A stretch of 45,874 nucleotides of DNA from Planctomycetota bacterium (GCA_029260765.1 JAJDCP010000067.1:1-45874); one strand, 5' to 3'; positions 35,801 to 42,927 are shown, counted from the first letter of the stretch. Numbers and translations: made by a program. Notes: generated by a model not told the origin, from the sequence alone.

Positions 35801-36410
35801 GCTGGCAGTCGAGCCATTGACACTGCTCTGCCTGCACGAAGGGGGCATCGACGCCCGCGCCGCGCTCGAAGTCTTCGTGGACGATCAGCCCTGGGCGACC
35901 TACTGGCTGGTCAGCGCCTGGGAACGGCTGAAACTGCGCACGCTGCCCGGGCGACATCGCCTGCGGGTCGAGGTCCCCGAAGCTGTGACGGTGCTCGCGC
36001 CGCTCGATATCCCTCGCGCGGCGCGGTTCCACGTCCGTCGAGCGTTTTTCGTGCGCGAGGGCACGAGCTACACGCTGGACATCCCGCCGGGTCTGCCCGT
36101 TGGAACCACCCTGCGCGTGCCTGTCTACCGCTTGCAAGCGGCCGGTTCGGCGGTTTTGCAGCTCGAGCTGCAGGCACCATCGGCGCGCGGCGTGTTGCGC
36201 CGCGCCGCTGGTTGGGCTCGGGTCCTGCTCGTAGCTCCCGAAGGGGGGCATGAGGCAGGGCTGCAGACGCTGGATGGTCGCTGGGCGCGCCCAGCAGGCC
36301 AGTTGTCCTTTTCGCTGCCGCAGGGGCCTGGTGTGCGCGTGCGGCTCGAACTGCGAGAGGGCGGGGAGGCGCTGGTGCGTCCCTACGTCTTGATCGACAA
36401 CGATCGTTGA
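32880..36410 (+). CDS. Large membrane-anchored periplasmic beta-rich protein of the polymer cluster
   Basis: 1176 residues from ATG 32880, overlapping pgsC by 4 bp. A single N-terminal span (WQWMVVVSVSALLVLMRVFL, 6-25) without a cleavage site anchors a large periplasmic body. The body is almost entirely beta-type, built of modules around phrases such as AQVFNLQGPARIRVQGAG, DHEVAFPLAVEPLTLLCLHE and YTLDIPPGLPVGTTLRVPVY. Similar phrases (LSLDVYPDH, ETLVCSLRGPTVVEVELSA) recur in the 1926-residue outer-membrane protein, suggesting a shared domain family. No catalytic motif was recognised. Position and topology suggest a periplasmic bridge between the inner-membrane PgsB/PgsC synthase and the outer-membrane exporter, or a polymer-binding or -modifying factor in place of PgsA. 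Confidence 0.7.
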   Translation: MRPQRWQWMVVVSVSALLVLMRVFLQGPLRLAGPDSLSSPQAQLRIFQRLSAGQSLVFPLASRIEALKLLLSLEWPVERAPAPDFSLDVRLWRGQELLYEERVWVKVPSRYQTTSTQHTSSELQIHDPVLRELVVGRVADDADRLELSLGQPTDSSLLVRVFQLPQLASTEPARWFVLSPQGRPGVEFQPVEIYRVQEEPALPIAGPPRASGPPRAQVFNLQGPARIRVQGAGSGLLHSPVGSEELPIPAEVELGAGIHSLIIEGTPAEVLIAEGEAWTPVQQERRSSLWYTLGTPETAQLDWQLVHRVGDHTSPHRVRIRVLEPGAADSAHVELALLDAAGGLVRRLQLPLPEEVDAWAHTDDVQPGVACERFLHVPAGVAQLRVSSSRPCLIRLQAFAVSVPLASALDPSAPLLHSLRPSTDAPARLLIEERPQCLGTEARVPASGDFRSLAAVQDAGAAQLLWPTESDSWGRGVFAAAASNLRPAADSQAWTALRRVRLRGENADDELYAGSWQQAGLESAGVFLLETESLQQGPALELWRLSTGWRASPEQAVRLVLHKPDAGPCTVSFTVCAQATVTDFEVELAIHSTNEEVPLPLAATALTHLRRVFTCRAGNDDRRPYLLGPQRGRPGAAVRVAAVLGEDLPAGRYILELRPSTDIWLRAVARASWPDVLGRHWLPFEVAGYEHVRLRYPDGLREPAEVLCLGPAGWQPVEPEVGRLRLPPGARRLAVRAAPADLGRRVELSQADDSARTARLQSATRAALFTPLAPGERVSFPVRPGAGEQTVRVQIRALLPADAATGDSVLLAIGGEVLQQPTVVPLWPEVDPGSWTAAGGPVSQLLTLYLDPLEGGDRVWLELPPSAPFDVAVRLVQYWRRPTPTSAAQGTDVRALAQVPSSLPLLATPPAEQLQIVQARGELPALLDDPPGIYQAFELEPHHGWSEFLEPAQLGTSAGYAVLAPGVDHEVAFPLAVEPLTLLCLHEGGIDARAALEVFVDDQPWATYWLVSAWERLKLRTLPGRHRLRVEVPEAVTVLAPLDIPRAARFHVRRAFFVREGTSYTLDIPPGLPVGTTLRVPVYRLQAAGSAVLQLELQAPSARGVLRRAAGWARVLLVAPEGGHEAGLQTLDGRWARPAGQLSFSLPQGPGVRVRLELREGGEALVRPYVLIDNDR

Positions 36411-36481
36411 GGCCAGGGCCGGGGGTATTGCCCGGAGCAACCTGGGGTGGTTAGGATCAAGAGAAACAGGAGTAGCCGCAC

Positions 36482-36850
36482 ATGGCAGAAACTCTGAAAA
36501 CGGTCACGCTAGAGACACTCATCAACCAAGACGCCAGCGACCTGGATTTTGGGGTTGTCGGCCTCGATGCCCCAGGAACCGTCACGGCCTACAACCAGTT
36601 CGAGCAGAAACTGGCGGGCCTTTCGCTTCAAGAGGTCGCAGGCCGCGACTTTTTCGTCGAGGTCGCGCCCTGCACCAACAACTTCCTGGTGCGCGAACGG
36701 TACATACAGGCCTGGGAAGCCGGCACAGAGCTCGACGCGTGCATAGACTATGTGTTCAGTTACCGGATGAAACCCACTCCCGTCACGTTGCGGCTGCTGG
36801 TTCGGGGCCAACGGGGCTGGCTGCTGGTACAGCTGCGGTCTGCAGGGTGA
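36482..36850 (+). CDS. pyp: Photoactive yellow protein homologue
   Basis: 122 residues; AGGAG nine bases before ATG 36482. It aligns with Halorhodospira PYP along its length. VTAYNQFE places Tyr37 and Glu41 at the positions of Tyr42 and Glu46, which hydrogen-bond the chromophore. FFVEVAPCT places Cys64 at Cys69, the p-coumaroyl attachment site, after the same Pro; the Tyr-Cys spacing is identical (27). IDYVFSYRMKPTPV matches the EYTFDYQMTPTKV loop, including the Met100 and Pro102 equivalents. Thr50 and Arg52, which tune colour and gate the pocket, become Ala45 and Leu47. PYPs are blue-light receptors using p-coumaric acid; the enzymes that make and attach it are not in the window. A 4-bp overlap with a histidine kinase gene indicates that it signals through that kinase. 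Confidence 0.85.
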   Translation: MAETLKTVTLETLINQDASDLDFGVVGLDAPGTVTAYNQFEQKLAGLSLQEVAGRDFFVEVAPCTNNFLVRERYIQAWEAGTELDACIDYVFSYRMKPTPVTLRLLVRGQRGWLLVQLRSAG

Positions 36851-38058
36851 GCAGCCTGTCCTCCGAAGCCCTCCAGCGGTTCCTCTACACCTGCCCGCTG
36901 GGCCTCTTGTACACAGACGAACGGGGAGACTGTGCGCTGCTCAACGGCGTCGCCAGCGCCCTCCTGATGCCGTGGACGGCAGGTGATCTCAAAGCACTCC
37001 CCCGGCAGGTCGCAAGCTGGAGCGCCGAGGCCGCCGCCGAGCTCTTTTGCGCCGAGGGCGCCCGTCACAGTCGGAGCGTCAGCCGCCGTGTGCGTCCTGG
37101 CGGCCAGACGGGACCCTGGTTGGAATGGACCACGGTGCCGTTTGACAGGGGCTTCTCCGTGACACTGCGTGATGTCAGCAGCCTGGTCGAGGCCGAGCAG
37201 GCTCTGAAGCGCGCGAGCGTCGAAGAGGCGCTGCAGAGGGGACGAGCCGAGGTTGCGGCCGGCATCCTTCACGACCTGGGCAACGCCCTGACCGGGGTCG
37301 GCGCCGAGACCGTCGCCTTACATGCGACGCAACAGCTCGATGGCGTGATCGGCCACCTGCAACGGCTCGCCGAGCTGCTCGCGCGGGCCGAGCAGGGGTT
37401 GGACCAGTGCCTGGGAACGGGCAAAGGTGCGGCGATTGTCGCACTGCTGGACAGTGGCGCCACTTCGCTGGTTGAGCGTCAGACCGCCGCACGCGAGCAT
37501 CTCCAGCGGATGCAGGGCGGTCTGGCCCATGCCCAGGAGCTCCTCAGCATCAATCGCTCCTTCGCGCTCGGCTCCGACCTGTCGCTGGTCGACCTCAAGC
37601 GGCTGTGCAACGACCTGCGCGATCTGTGCTGGTCCCAGGTCGAGAGCCGCGGGAGCATGGAGATGCACCTGCCGGCGGGAGCGGTTCGGGTGCGTTGCGA
37701 TCGCAGCAAACTGATCCAGATTCTCTTGAACCTGGCAAAGAACGCGTGGGAAGCCTGGGATGCGGCGGCGGAGCCAGAGCCGTTGCGACTCGTGCTGAAG
37801 CTGGAGGCCGGACCGCAGAGCGTCTCGTTTACACTGCGCGACAATGGTCCAGGGCTCTCGCCCGAAGTGCAGAAATGTCTCTTCGAACCGGGCTTTTCGA
37901 CCAAACAGGCTGGTCGGGGCCTCGGCCTTTCCTCAAGCCAGCGTCTCGCCGACGCTCTGGGCGCGCGGCTCTCGCTGCACTCCGCAGGGGTCGGGCTCGG
38001 TTGTACAGCGAAACTGCAACTCGCTATGGAGGTTGAAAGTGACCCGCAGCATCAATAG
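36847..38058 (+). CDS. PAS-domain sensor histidine kinase
   Basis: 403 residues. GTG 36847 overlaps the PYP stop by 4 bp; upstream codons in this frame run inside the PYP gene and are not used. An N-terminal PAS-like domain (about 1-115; FLYTCPLGLLYTDERGD) is followed by a coiled linker (EAEQALKRASVEEALQRGRA) and a dimerisation/phosphoacceptor segment with His142 in AGILHDLGNALTG. The ATPase boxes are complete: N-box NLAKNAWEAW, G1 DNGPGLSP, F-box LFEPGFSTK, G2 GRGLGLSSS. There is no membrane span, so it is cytoplasmic, as expected for a partner of soluble PYP. It probably receives the light signal from PYP and phosphorylates the receiver of the next gene, which it overlaps by 20 bp. Confidence 0.9.
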   Translation: MSSLSSEALQRFLYTCPLGLLYTDERGDCALLNGVASALLMPWTAGDLKALPRQVASWSAEAAAELFCAEGARHSRSVSRRVRPGGQTGPWLEWTTVPFDRGFSVTLRDVSSLVEAEQALKRASVEEALQRGRAEVAAGILHDLGNALTGVGAETVALHATQQLDGVIGHLQRLAELLARAEQGLDQCLGTGKGAAIVALLDSGATSLVERQTAAREHLQRMQGGLAHAQELLSINRSFALGSDLSLVDLKRLCNDLRDLCWSQVESRGSMEMHLPAGAVRVRCDRSKLIQILLNLAKNAWEAWDAAAEPEPLRLVLKLEAGPQSVSFTLRDNGPGLSPEVQKCLFEPGFSTKQAGRGLGLSSSQRLADALGARLSLHSAGVGLGCTAKLQLAMEVESDPQHQ

Positions 38059-39637
38059 GCGCGTGCTCGCCGTCGACGACGAGGAGAGCATTCGCGAGAG
38101 TTTTCGCGCGGCATTTTCGCCACGGCAGCGTTTCGATGGGGCACTGGCCTCAGCGGCAGCCGCTCTGTTCGAGGAGGAGTCCCCCCCATCAGCGAATGCT
38201 CCTGTGGTCGAATTCGAGCTGGACACTGCGCCGGACGGCAAGTCCGCGCTGGCGCTTGTCGAGCAGGCGTTGGCTGAGGACAGACCCTATGCCGTCATCT
38301 TCTGTGACATGAGGATGCCTGGCTGGGACGGGGTGGAGACGGTCGACCACATCCGACGCCTGGACGCCAGGGTCGAGATCGTCTTCGTCACAGCTTTCAG
38401 CGATCGGTCTGTCGACGAGATCGTCGCCAGCCTGGGGGCCAACGTCGCATATTTCCTCAAGCCCTTCGCCATCGACGAGATGAAGCAGCTGGCAACCAAA
38501 GCGGTGTTGGACTGGAACAAGGCGCGGGACCTGGAGAGCCTGCTCGACACGGTGTCGCGTCTTTCCGGGACAGACGATGATCTGACGACCTTGCTGCGCT
38601 ACGTGTTGAGCCAGCTGTGTGAATGGATGGGGGCGCATTCCGGGGGCATCCTCGCCCTACCGTCGCGCGGCCGAGCCAAGATCAAGCTCGGCATCGGCGA
38701 ATTCGCCAACCTGGCGGAGGTGCCTCTGCCAGAGCTCGACGCCGCCACCCTGGCCGATGGTTCGGTACAACCAGTGGGGCCGGAGCGGCTGTTGCTCCCC
38801 ATCAACGATGTAGGACTCGCCCTGATCGTGGGGGGCACGACACGGATGACCCCCGAACGCAGCTACCTGCTCAAGCTGTTTCTCGAGCACGCGGCGCTGG
38901 CCATCCGTAACCGTGAAGACCGGACGCGCCTGGCCCAGGCCGAGCGGATGGCGGCGGTCGGGCAGGCGCTGGGTTTCGTCGTCCATGACCTGCGAGGCTC
39001 GATCGGAAGCGTACAGATGCTGGCGGACATCCTCGAGATGGGGCACGAGAGCTTCGATTTTACCCTTGAGCGGATCACGGTGTTGCTACAACGCAGCGCC
39101 GAACAGAGTCTCGATCTGATCCGAGACACCATCGAATTCAGTCGGGGCGAGGTCGCGCTGCGCCTGACGACTGTGGACCTGTCGACGATGCTTCACGAGA
39201 CCTGCACGATGCTACGTTTGTCCTGGCCTGAAGGCGTAGGGCTCGAGGTCGAGGTCCCCAAGGACTTGTGCAGCGAGCTGGATGAGGGGCGGATACGGCG
39301 CGCGATCTACAATCTGGCGAAGAACGCCGCGGAGGCCGTCCAAGGCAAGGGACGGGTCCAGATCAAAGCGAAGCGGGTTGACGACAGGCTGCAACTCGAG
39401 GTGAGCGACGACGGGCCGGGCCTGCCGCCTGACATACAGGAGCGCCTGTTCTCGCCCTTCGCGACCCACGGAAAGATCGGGGGCACGGGCTTTGGCCTGG
39501 CGATCGTCAAGCAGGTCGTCGACGCACACGGAGGCATCGTAGAGGTGATCACAGGCGCCGCGGGCACAACCTTCAGGCTCATTCTGCCAACGACTCCTGT
39601 GGGCACGCCCGACGCCGATGGTCCGCCTGCCCCTTGA
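38039..39637 (+). CDS. Hybrid regulator: receiver-GAF-histidine kinase
   Basis: 532 residues from GTG 38039, preceded by GGAGG inside the upstream gene; longer starts read the wrong frame of that gene. The receiver (about 8-150) has DDEES, phospho-acceptor Asp90 in VIFCDMRMPGWDG and Lys in FLKPFAID; an insertion rich in Ala/Glu lies in its first half. A GAF-like domain (about 175-290) follows, then the phosphoacceptor His316 in FVVHDLRGSIGS. The ATPase has NLAKNAAEA, DDGPGLPP, LFSPFATHGK and GTGFGLAIVK, so it is a complete kinase. Receiver-first kinases usually act as intermediate relays. It probably takes phosphate from the PAS kinase and passes it to another regulator, possibly the receiver-only protein at 26677-27054 (inference). 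Confidence 0.9.
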   Translation: MTRSINRRVLAVDDEESIRESFRAAFSPRQRFDGALASAAAALFEEESPPSANAPVVEFELDTAPDGKSALALVEQALAEDRPYAVIFCDMRMPGWDGVETVDHIRRLDARVEIVFVTAFSDRSVDEIVASLGANVAYFLKPFAIDEMKQLATKAVLDWNKARDLESLLDTVSRLSGTDDDLTTLLRYVLSQLCEWMGAHSGGILALPSRGRAKIKLGIGEFANLAEVPLPELDAATLADGSVQPVGPERLLLPINDVGLALIVGGTTRMTPERSYLLKLFLEHAALAIRNREDRTRLAQAERMAAVGQALGFVVHDLRGSIGSVQMLADILEMGHESFDFTLERITVLLQRSAEQSLDLIRDTIEFSRGEVALRLTTVDLSTMLHETCTMLRLSWPEGVGLEVEVPKDLCSELDEGRIRRAIYNLAKNAAEAVQGKGRVQIKAKRVDDRLQLEVSDDGPGLPPDIQERLFSPFATHGKIGGTGFGLAIVKQVVDAHGGIVEVITGAAGTTFRLILPTTPVGTPDADGPPAP

Positions 39638-40012
39638 AGATCTAAACCAGGAGCGCGTGCAGCCTTAGCGGGACGTAGCTGGCGTAGCCTGGGGGCTGGT
39701 CAGGGAAGCAGCGTCAGGCTGCGCTGGACCGCGCGGACGGTGGGGCTGACTCAGGCATCTGCCTCAGCCATTGCAGCGTGTTGCTGTGCCCCATGTGGCC
39801 GCCCTTCAAGGGCTGGCTGCCCGAGAGGCTTGGTTCTCAGGGACAAGCACGTCGCGTAGACCGCGTAACGCCGCTGACCCGAATGCCGCCTCGCGTCCTT
39901 GCATACGCCTGTCAGCTTGCCTCCCAGCCGCACCGCCCAGATTCTGAGCGGCCACTGCCGAAACACGGGCCAAAACGTGACCCTATTCACACAGTGATCA
40001 TCGTTTCCTAAA
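39638..40012. other. Intergenic region after the light-sensing genes
   Basis: No gene is seen. GTGACCCTATTCAC near 39977-39990 contains a GTGA/TCAC inverted repeat about 25 bases upstream of the sigma-54 promoter, a possible activator site. Otherwise unremarkable. Confidence 0.35.
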
Positions 40013-40027
40013 TGGCACGCCACTTGC
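40013..40027 (+). promoter_or_regulatory. Sigma-54 (RpoN) promoter
   Basis: TGGCACG at 40013-40019, four bases, then TTGC at 40024-40027 matches the sigma-54 consensus TGGCACG-N4-TTGC(A/T) with GG at 40014-40015 and GC at 40026-40027 in exact register; only the last base differs. Transcription would start near 40039, about 36 bases before the ATG of the small peptide gene. Confidence 0.7.
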
Positions 40028-40074
40028 CCATTCCCTCGACGTCGAAAGAAACCGCCAACCAAGGAGGCGAGACC

Positions 40075-40149
40075 ATGAAGACCAGGACCCAGATCAAAGC
40101 CGGCCCCTACGACTGCTGCAACCGCGACCTCATCCGCCGCAAGCTGTAG
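40075..40149 (+). CDS. 24-residue peptide gene, MKTRT..KAG type
   Basis: The peptide begins MKTRTQIKAGPYDCC and ends NRDLIRRKL before TAG. A strong AAGGAGG ribosome binding site sits seven bases before the ATG, and a near-perfect sigma-54 promoter lies just upstream. The combination is hard to explain by chance although the frame is only 25 codons. From memory, an N-terminal MK(T/V)(R/K)Txx KAG motif is shared by many tiny uncharacterised peptides in complex bacteria; their role, possibly as precursor or signalling peptides, is not established. The adjacent Cys14-Cys15 pair is distinctive. The next gene downstream is convergent, so the peptide is transcribed alone. Confidence 0.6.
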   Translation: MKTRTQIKAGPYDCCNRDLIRRKL

Positions 40150-40250
40150 CTCGTACACCGCACCCGACCTCTATGGACGCGCCGCACTGAGACGCGGCTC
40201 CCATGGAGGGAAGTGATTCCGCAGCAGGGAGAGCTTTGCCCAGCGTGGCG

Positions 40251-40843
40251 CTACAAACTTCCCGCGACGCCCGCCGGATAACGAGCCTCCCACTCTTCGC
40301 GAAGCACGCCATAGCCGAGCCCATCGTAGGGCACGCCGCCCACAATCCGGGCTTTGCCCTGGCTTCCAGCTGATAGCCGAGCTTCTCCGCCAGTCCCATC
40401 ATCCTGCGATTGCCGGACCAGGTTCGCAGGTCCAGCCGGACGAGCTCGGGCATCGCCTCGAAGAGATACTGACTCCACAAGCCGAGGGCTTCATATCCGA
40501 GTCCACGGCCCCAGGACGACGCAGCGAAGATCGCCAGCCCGAGCGAGAGCCAGTGGGTCTCGCGGCTCTGCCAGTACCAGCTCAGGCGCCCGATGAGTTT
40601 GTTCGTCGCTGCATCCGCAATCACAAGGGTCTTGCGAGGAACAGGCCAGTCCTCATCCCTGATCCGCCTGGAGATGCGCTCGAGCATTCTCTCGTTCTCC
40701 TGCGCAGAAGGCCGTGGATAGTACGGTCCGTCCAGCGCCTGCCAGGCCTGACCCGGTCGCAGAGCTTGACGATAGGGGGCAATGTCTTGCGCGATCCAAT
40801 CCCGTACCACGACCTGCTTGCCTACCAACCTCAGCCCGGGCAC
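40251..40843 (-). pseudogene. GNAT-family acetyltransferase (RimJ/RimL-like) with a frameshift
   Basis: From GTG 40843, with AAGGAG six bases upstream, the protein reads VPGLRLVGKQVVVRDW and continues as a GNAT fold: LVIADAATNKLIGRLSWYW, then the acetyl-CoA loop region SSWGRGLGYEALGLW and LRTWSGNRRMMGLAEKLGY. At LEAR the frame is lost; the family ending (GKARIVGGVPYDGLGYGVLR, then EEW) continues one frame over to TAG at 40251-40253. Adding one G to the G run (CCC at 40357-40359 on the plus strand) rejoins the halves into about 198 residues, the normal family length. It is therefore a recent single-base mutation or an assembly error. Such enzymes acetylate amino groups of proteins or small molecules. 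Confidence 0.8.
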
Positions 40844-40964
40844 GGAGCTCTCCTTGCGTTGCAAGTTGCCATCGCGCAGCACCCCGGCGCGGATCAGCGC
40901 CCTGGTTTCCACCTCCGAGGTTTCCCCGGCAGTATACATCGACCCTGCAGACCGCACACGAGCA

Positions 40965-41843
40965 TCAGCGAGACCGCGACGAGGCGCGCCACGAATCCGG
41001 CCCACAAGGCGAGCCGCACGAAGGCTGCGTCGGGCCGGCCTTGAGCTCGAGCGCACGTTGCGGGCAGCTCACCACACAGACCAGGCAGCCCGTGCAGGCG
41101 CGTGCGTCGACGTGGGGCAAGCCGTCACTCGTGACGCCGATCGCCCCTTGAGGGCAGCTGCGCCGGCAGACCCACCAACAGCGCCGGCAGCGCTCGGTAT
41201 GAAGCATCAGGCGCGCTCCCACACCCAGCGGCTCGCTGTTCAGGTCCGCGCTCACGGCATCGCCAGGCAGGGCCAGCGCACAAGCAGTCACCGCCCCCTC
41301 CCGCCGCGCGAGCGCCCGCCAGCCGTAGACCGCCCAGCCCCGGCAGCGTGCGCTTTCGTGAGGACCGAGCGCCGCCAGCTCGTGCTCGACCGCATCCTCC
41401 AACCGGTCTCGCGGCACACCCGCCAAGCGCGCCGCGGCCCCGGCGCTGGCCGCCCCAGCGCGCCCCGAGGCCAGCAGGCTTCGAGGCAGCGGCAGCCGGA
41501 AGCTCAAAGGGCGCACTCCGGCGGGAAGAGGCAGAGGGGCGCGTGTACCCGCTACCAACAGCACCGTGTCGTCGGCCAGGCCGTGCAAGGCACCGGCCGC
41601 GGTATCGGCGAGCGGCTGCGCCCCCACCACGACCACCAGCTGGGGGCGGCGGATCAACCCCTGGTACGGAGTCGGACGGGTGTCGGCCTGAACATAGGCG
41701 ATCGTGGCGACGCCGGGCCGCTCGCTGCCGTCGCCGGGACGGTCCTGCACATGCCAGCCGGACAATTCCAGGCTGCGGGCGAGAATCCGACCGCCGAGCA
41801 GGATGCCCTGCCCTCCTTGACCGTGCACGCGGATGCGCAACAT
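40965..41843 (-). CDS. 2-oxoacid:acceptor oxidoreductase gamma subunit fused to a 2[4Fe-4S] ferredoxin domain
   Basis: 292 residues; AGGAGGA lies eight bases before ATG 41843. The N-terminal domain opens with LRIRVHGQGGQGILLGGRIL, the hallmark of the gamma (catalytic accessory) domain of pyruvate/2-oxoacid:ferredoxin oxidoreductases. The C-terminal ferredoxin part has two clusters of Cys: CRRCWWVCRRSCP and CTGCLVCVVSCP, each CxxCxxxCxxxCP, for two 4Fe-4S centres. These enzymes decarboxylate 2-oxoacids to acyl-CoA with reduced ferredoxin. The alpha and beta subunits, which carry the thiamine site, are absent from the window, and the next gene downstream is an unrelated GNAT, so the subunit is an orphan here. 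The C-terminal tail is Ser/Arg-rich. Confidence 0.85.
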   Translation of the reverse strand: MLRIRVHGQGGQGILLGGRILARSLELSGWHVQDRPGDGSERPGVATIAYVQADTRPTPYQGLIRRPQLVVVVGAQPLADTAAGALHGLADDTVLLVAGTRAPLPLPAGVRPLSFRLPLPRSLLASGRAGAASAGAAARLAGVPRDRLEDAVEHELAALGPHESARCRGWAVYGWRALARREGAVTACALALPGDAVSADLNSEPLGVGARLMLHTERCRRCWWVCRRSCPQGAIGVTSDGLPHVDARACTGCLVCVVSCPQRALELKAGPTQPSCGSPCGPDSWRASSRSR

Positions 41844-42032
41844 GGCGGATCCTCCTGCGCGCGAACTGCGAGCTCTTGTGCAAAGCAGGGACCACTTGCA
41901 GAGGCGCCTGGGCGTGTGTTCGGCCGGGAAATTTGTGTAACATCGCGGCAGCCAGGGTTACCTCAAGGAGTTCTGCGGCGTGCCCACAAGGGACCGTAGC
42001 ACGTGTGGTGCACCAACATAGCACTCGGCACG

Positions 42033-42038
42033 TATACT
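42033..42038 (+). promoter_or_regulatory. Possible -10 element
   Basis: TATACT lies 29 bases before the dienelactone hydrolase ATG, a good sigma-70 -10 hexamer at a sensible distance. No convincing -35 hexamer is found at 16-18 bases upstream, so the call is weak. Confidence 0.25.
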
Positions 42039-42066
42039 GGCAGCAACCGCAACCGGAGACCGATCG

Positions 42067-42927
42067 ATGGAACGACGCTTCATCAAGCTCTACGATGCCT
42101 ACACGCACACACCCCTGCCACGCCGCGAGTTCCTTGCCCGCCTGACGCGCTTGGCGGGAAGCGCCGCTGCCGCGGCTGTGCTGCTGCCGCTGCTCGAGGG
42201 CCGCGCGCGGGGAGATGTAGTACCACCCGACGATCCACGGCTCCTGGCCAGCCGGGTGCGTTTCCCCGGCGAGACCGGCGAGCTGACCGGCTACCTGGCC
42301 CGACCGCTGGGTGACGGACCCTGGCCTTGTGTGCTGGTGATCCACGAGAACCGAGGGCTGAACGCCCATATCGAAGACGTCGCCCGCCGCCTGGCTCTGG
42401 CGGGCTTCCTGGCCCTGGCACCCGACGCTTTGAGCGGCGCGGGCGGTACACCCCAGGATCAGGACGAGGCGCGCACGCTGATCCGCGCGCTCGACCCGGA
42501 CGCCGCCCTGGCCGACTACGGGGCCGCCACACGTTTTCTGGCCGCGCGCGCAGACGGCAACGGCAAAGTCGGCTGCGTCGGCTTCTGCTGGGGCGGAGGC
42601 ATGTCCAACCGCCTGGCCGCGACCGGGGGAGTGGCGGCCGCGGTGGTCTACTACGGCCGAGCCGCGCCGCTCGATGAGGTGCCGGCGATCTCCTGCCCGC
42701 TGTTGCTGCACCACGCTGGGCTCGACTCACGTATCAACGGGGGGCTTCCCGCTTTCGAAGCGGCGCTCAAGGAACACGCGAAGCCCTACACCTTGCACCT
42801 GTATGAAGGGGTGAACCACGCCTTCAACAACGACACCAACGAGGCGCGCTACGACGCCGAAGCCGCGGCGTTGGCCTGGTCGCGAACAGTGGAGTTCTTC
42901 GAAGCCAGCTTGGGGAAGGCGCCCTGA
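42067..42927 (+). CDS. Dienelactone hydrolase family protein, exported
   Basis: 286 residues from ATG 42067 (CCGGAG nine bases upstream). The N-terminus has a Tat-like pattern, PRREFLARL, then a hydrophobic Ala/Leu segment (about 28-43), suggesting export in folded form. The body is a dienelactone hydrolase: LVIHENRGLNAHIEDVARRL is the signature after the first strand, nucleophile Cys174 in GFCWGGG, Asp220 in HHAGLDSRING and His251 in GVNHAFNND form the Cys-Asp-His triad. Family members cleave carboxymethylenebutenolide and related lactones or esters; the substrate here is unknown. It is followed after one base by the HExxH lipoprotein gene, probably co-transcribed. Confidence 0.9.
   Translation: MERRFIKLYDAYTHTPLPRREFLARLTRLAGSAAAAAVLLPLLEGRARGDVVPPDDPRLLASRVRFPGETGELTGYLARPLGDGPWPCVLVIHENRGLNAHIEDVARRLALAGFLALAPDALSGAGGTPQDQDEARTLIRALDPDAALADYGAATRFLAARADGNGKVGCVGFCWGGGMSNRLAATGGVAAAVVYYGRAAPLDEVPAISCPLLLHHAGLDSRINGGLPAFEAALKEHAKPYTLHLYEGVNHAFNNDTNEARYDAEAAALAWSRTVEFFEASLGKAP

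Noticed and set aside
36418..36436. CCGGG/CCCGG hairpin before the PYP gene as a terminator
   Set aside because: The stem is only five bases with no T run, so it does not show that the PYP genes are transcriptionally separate.
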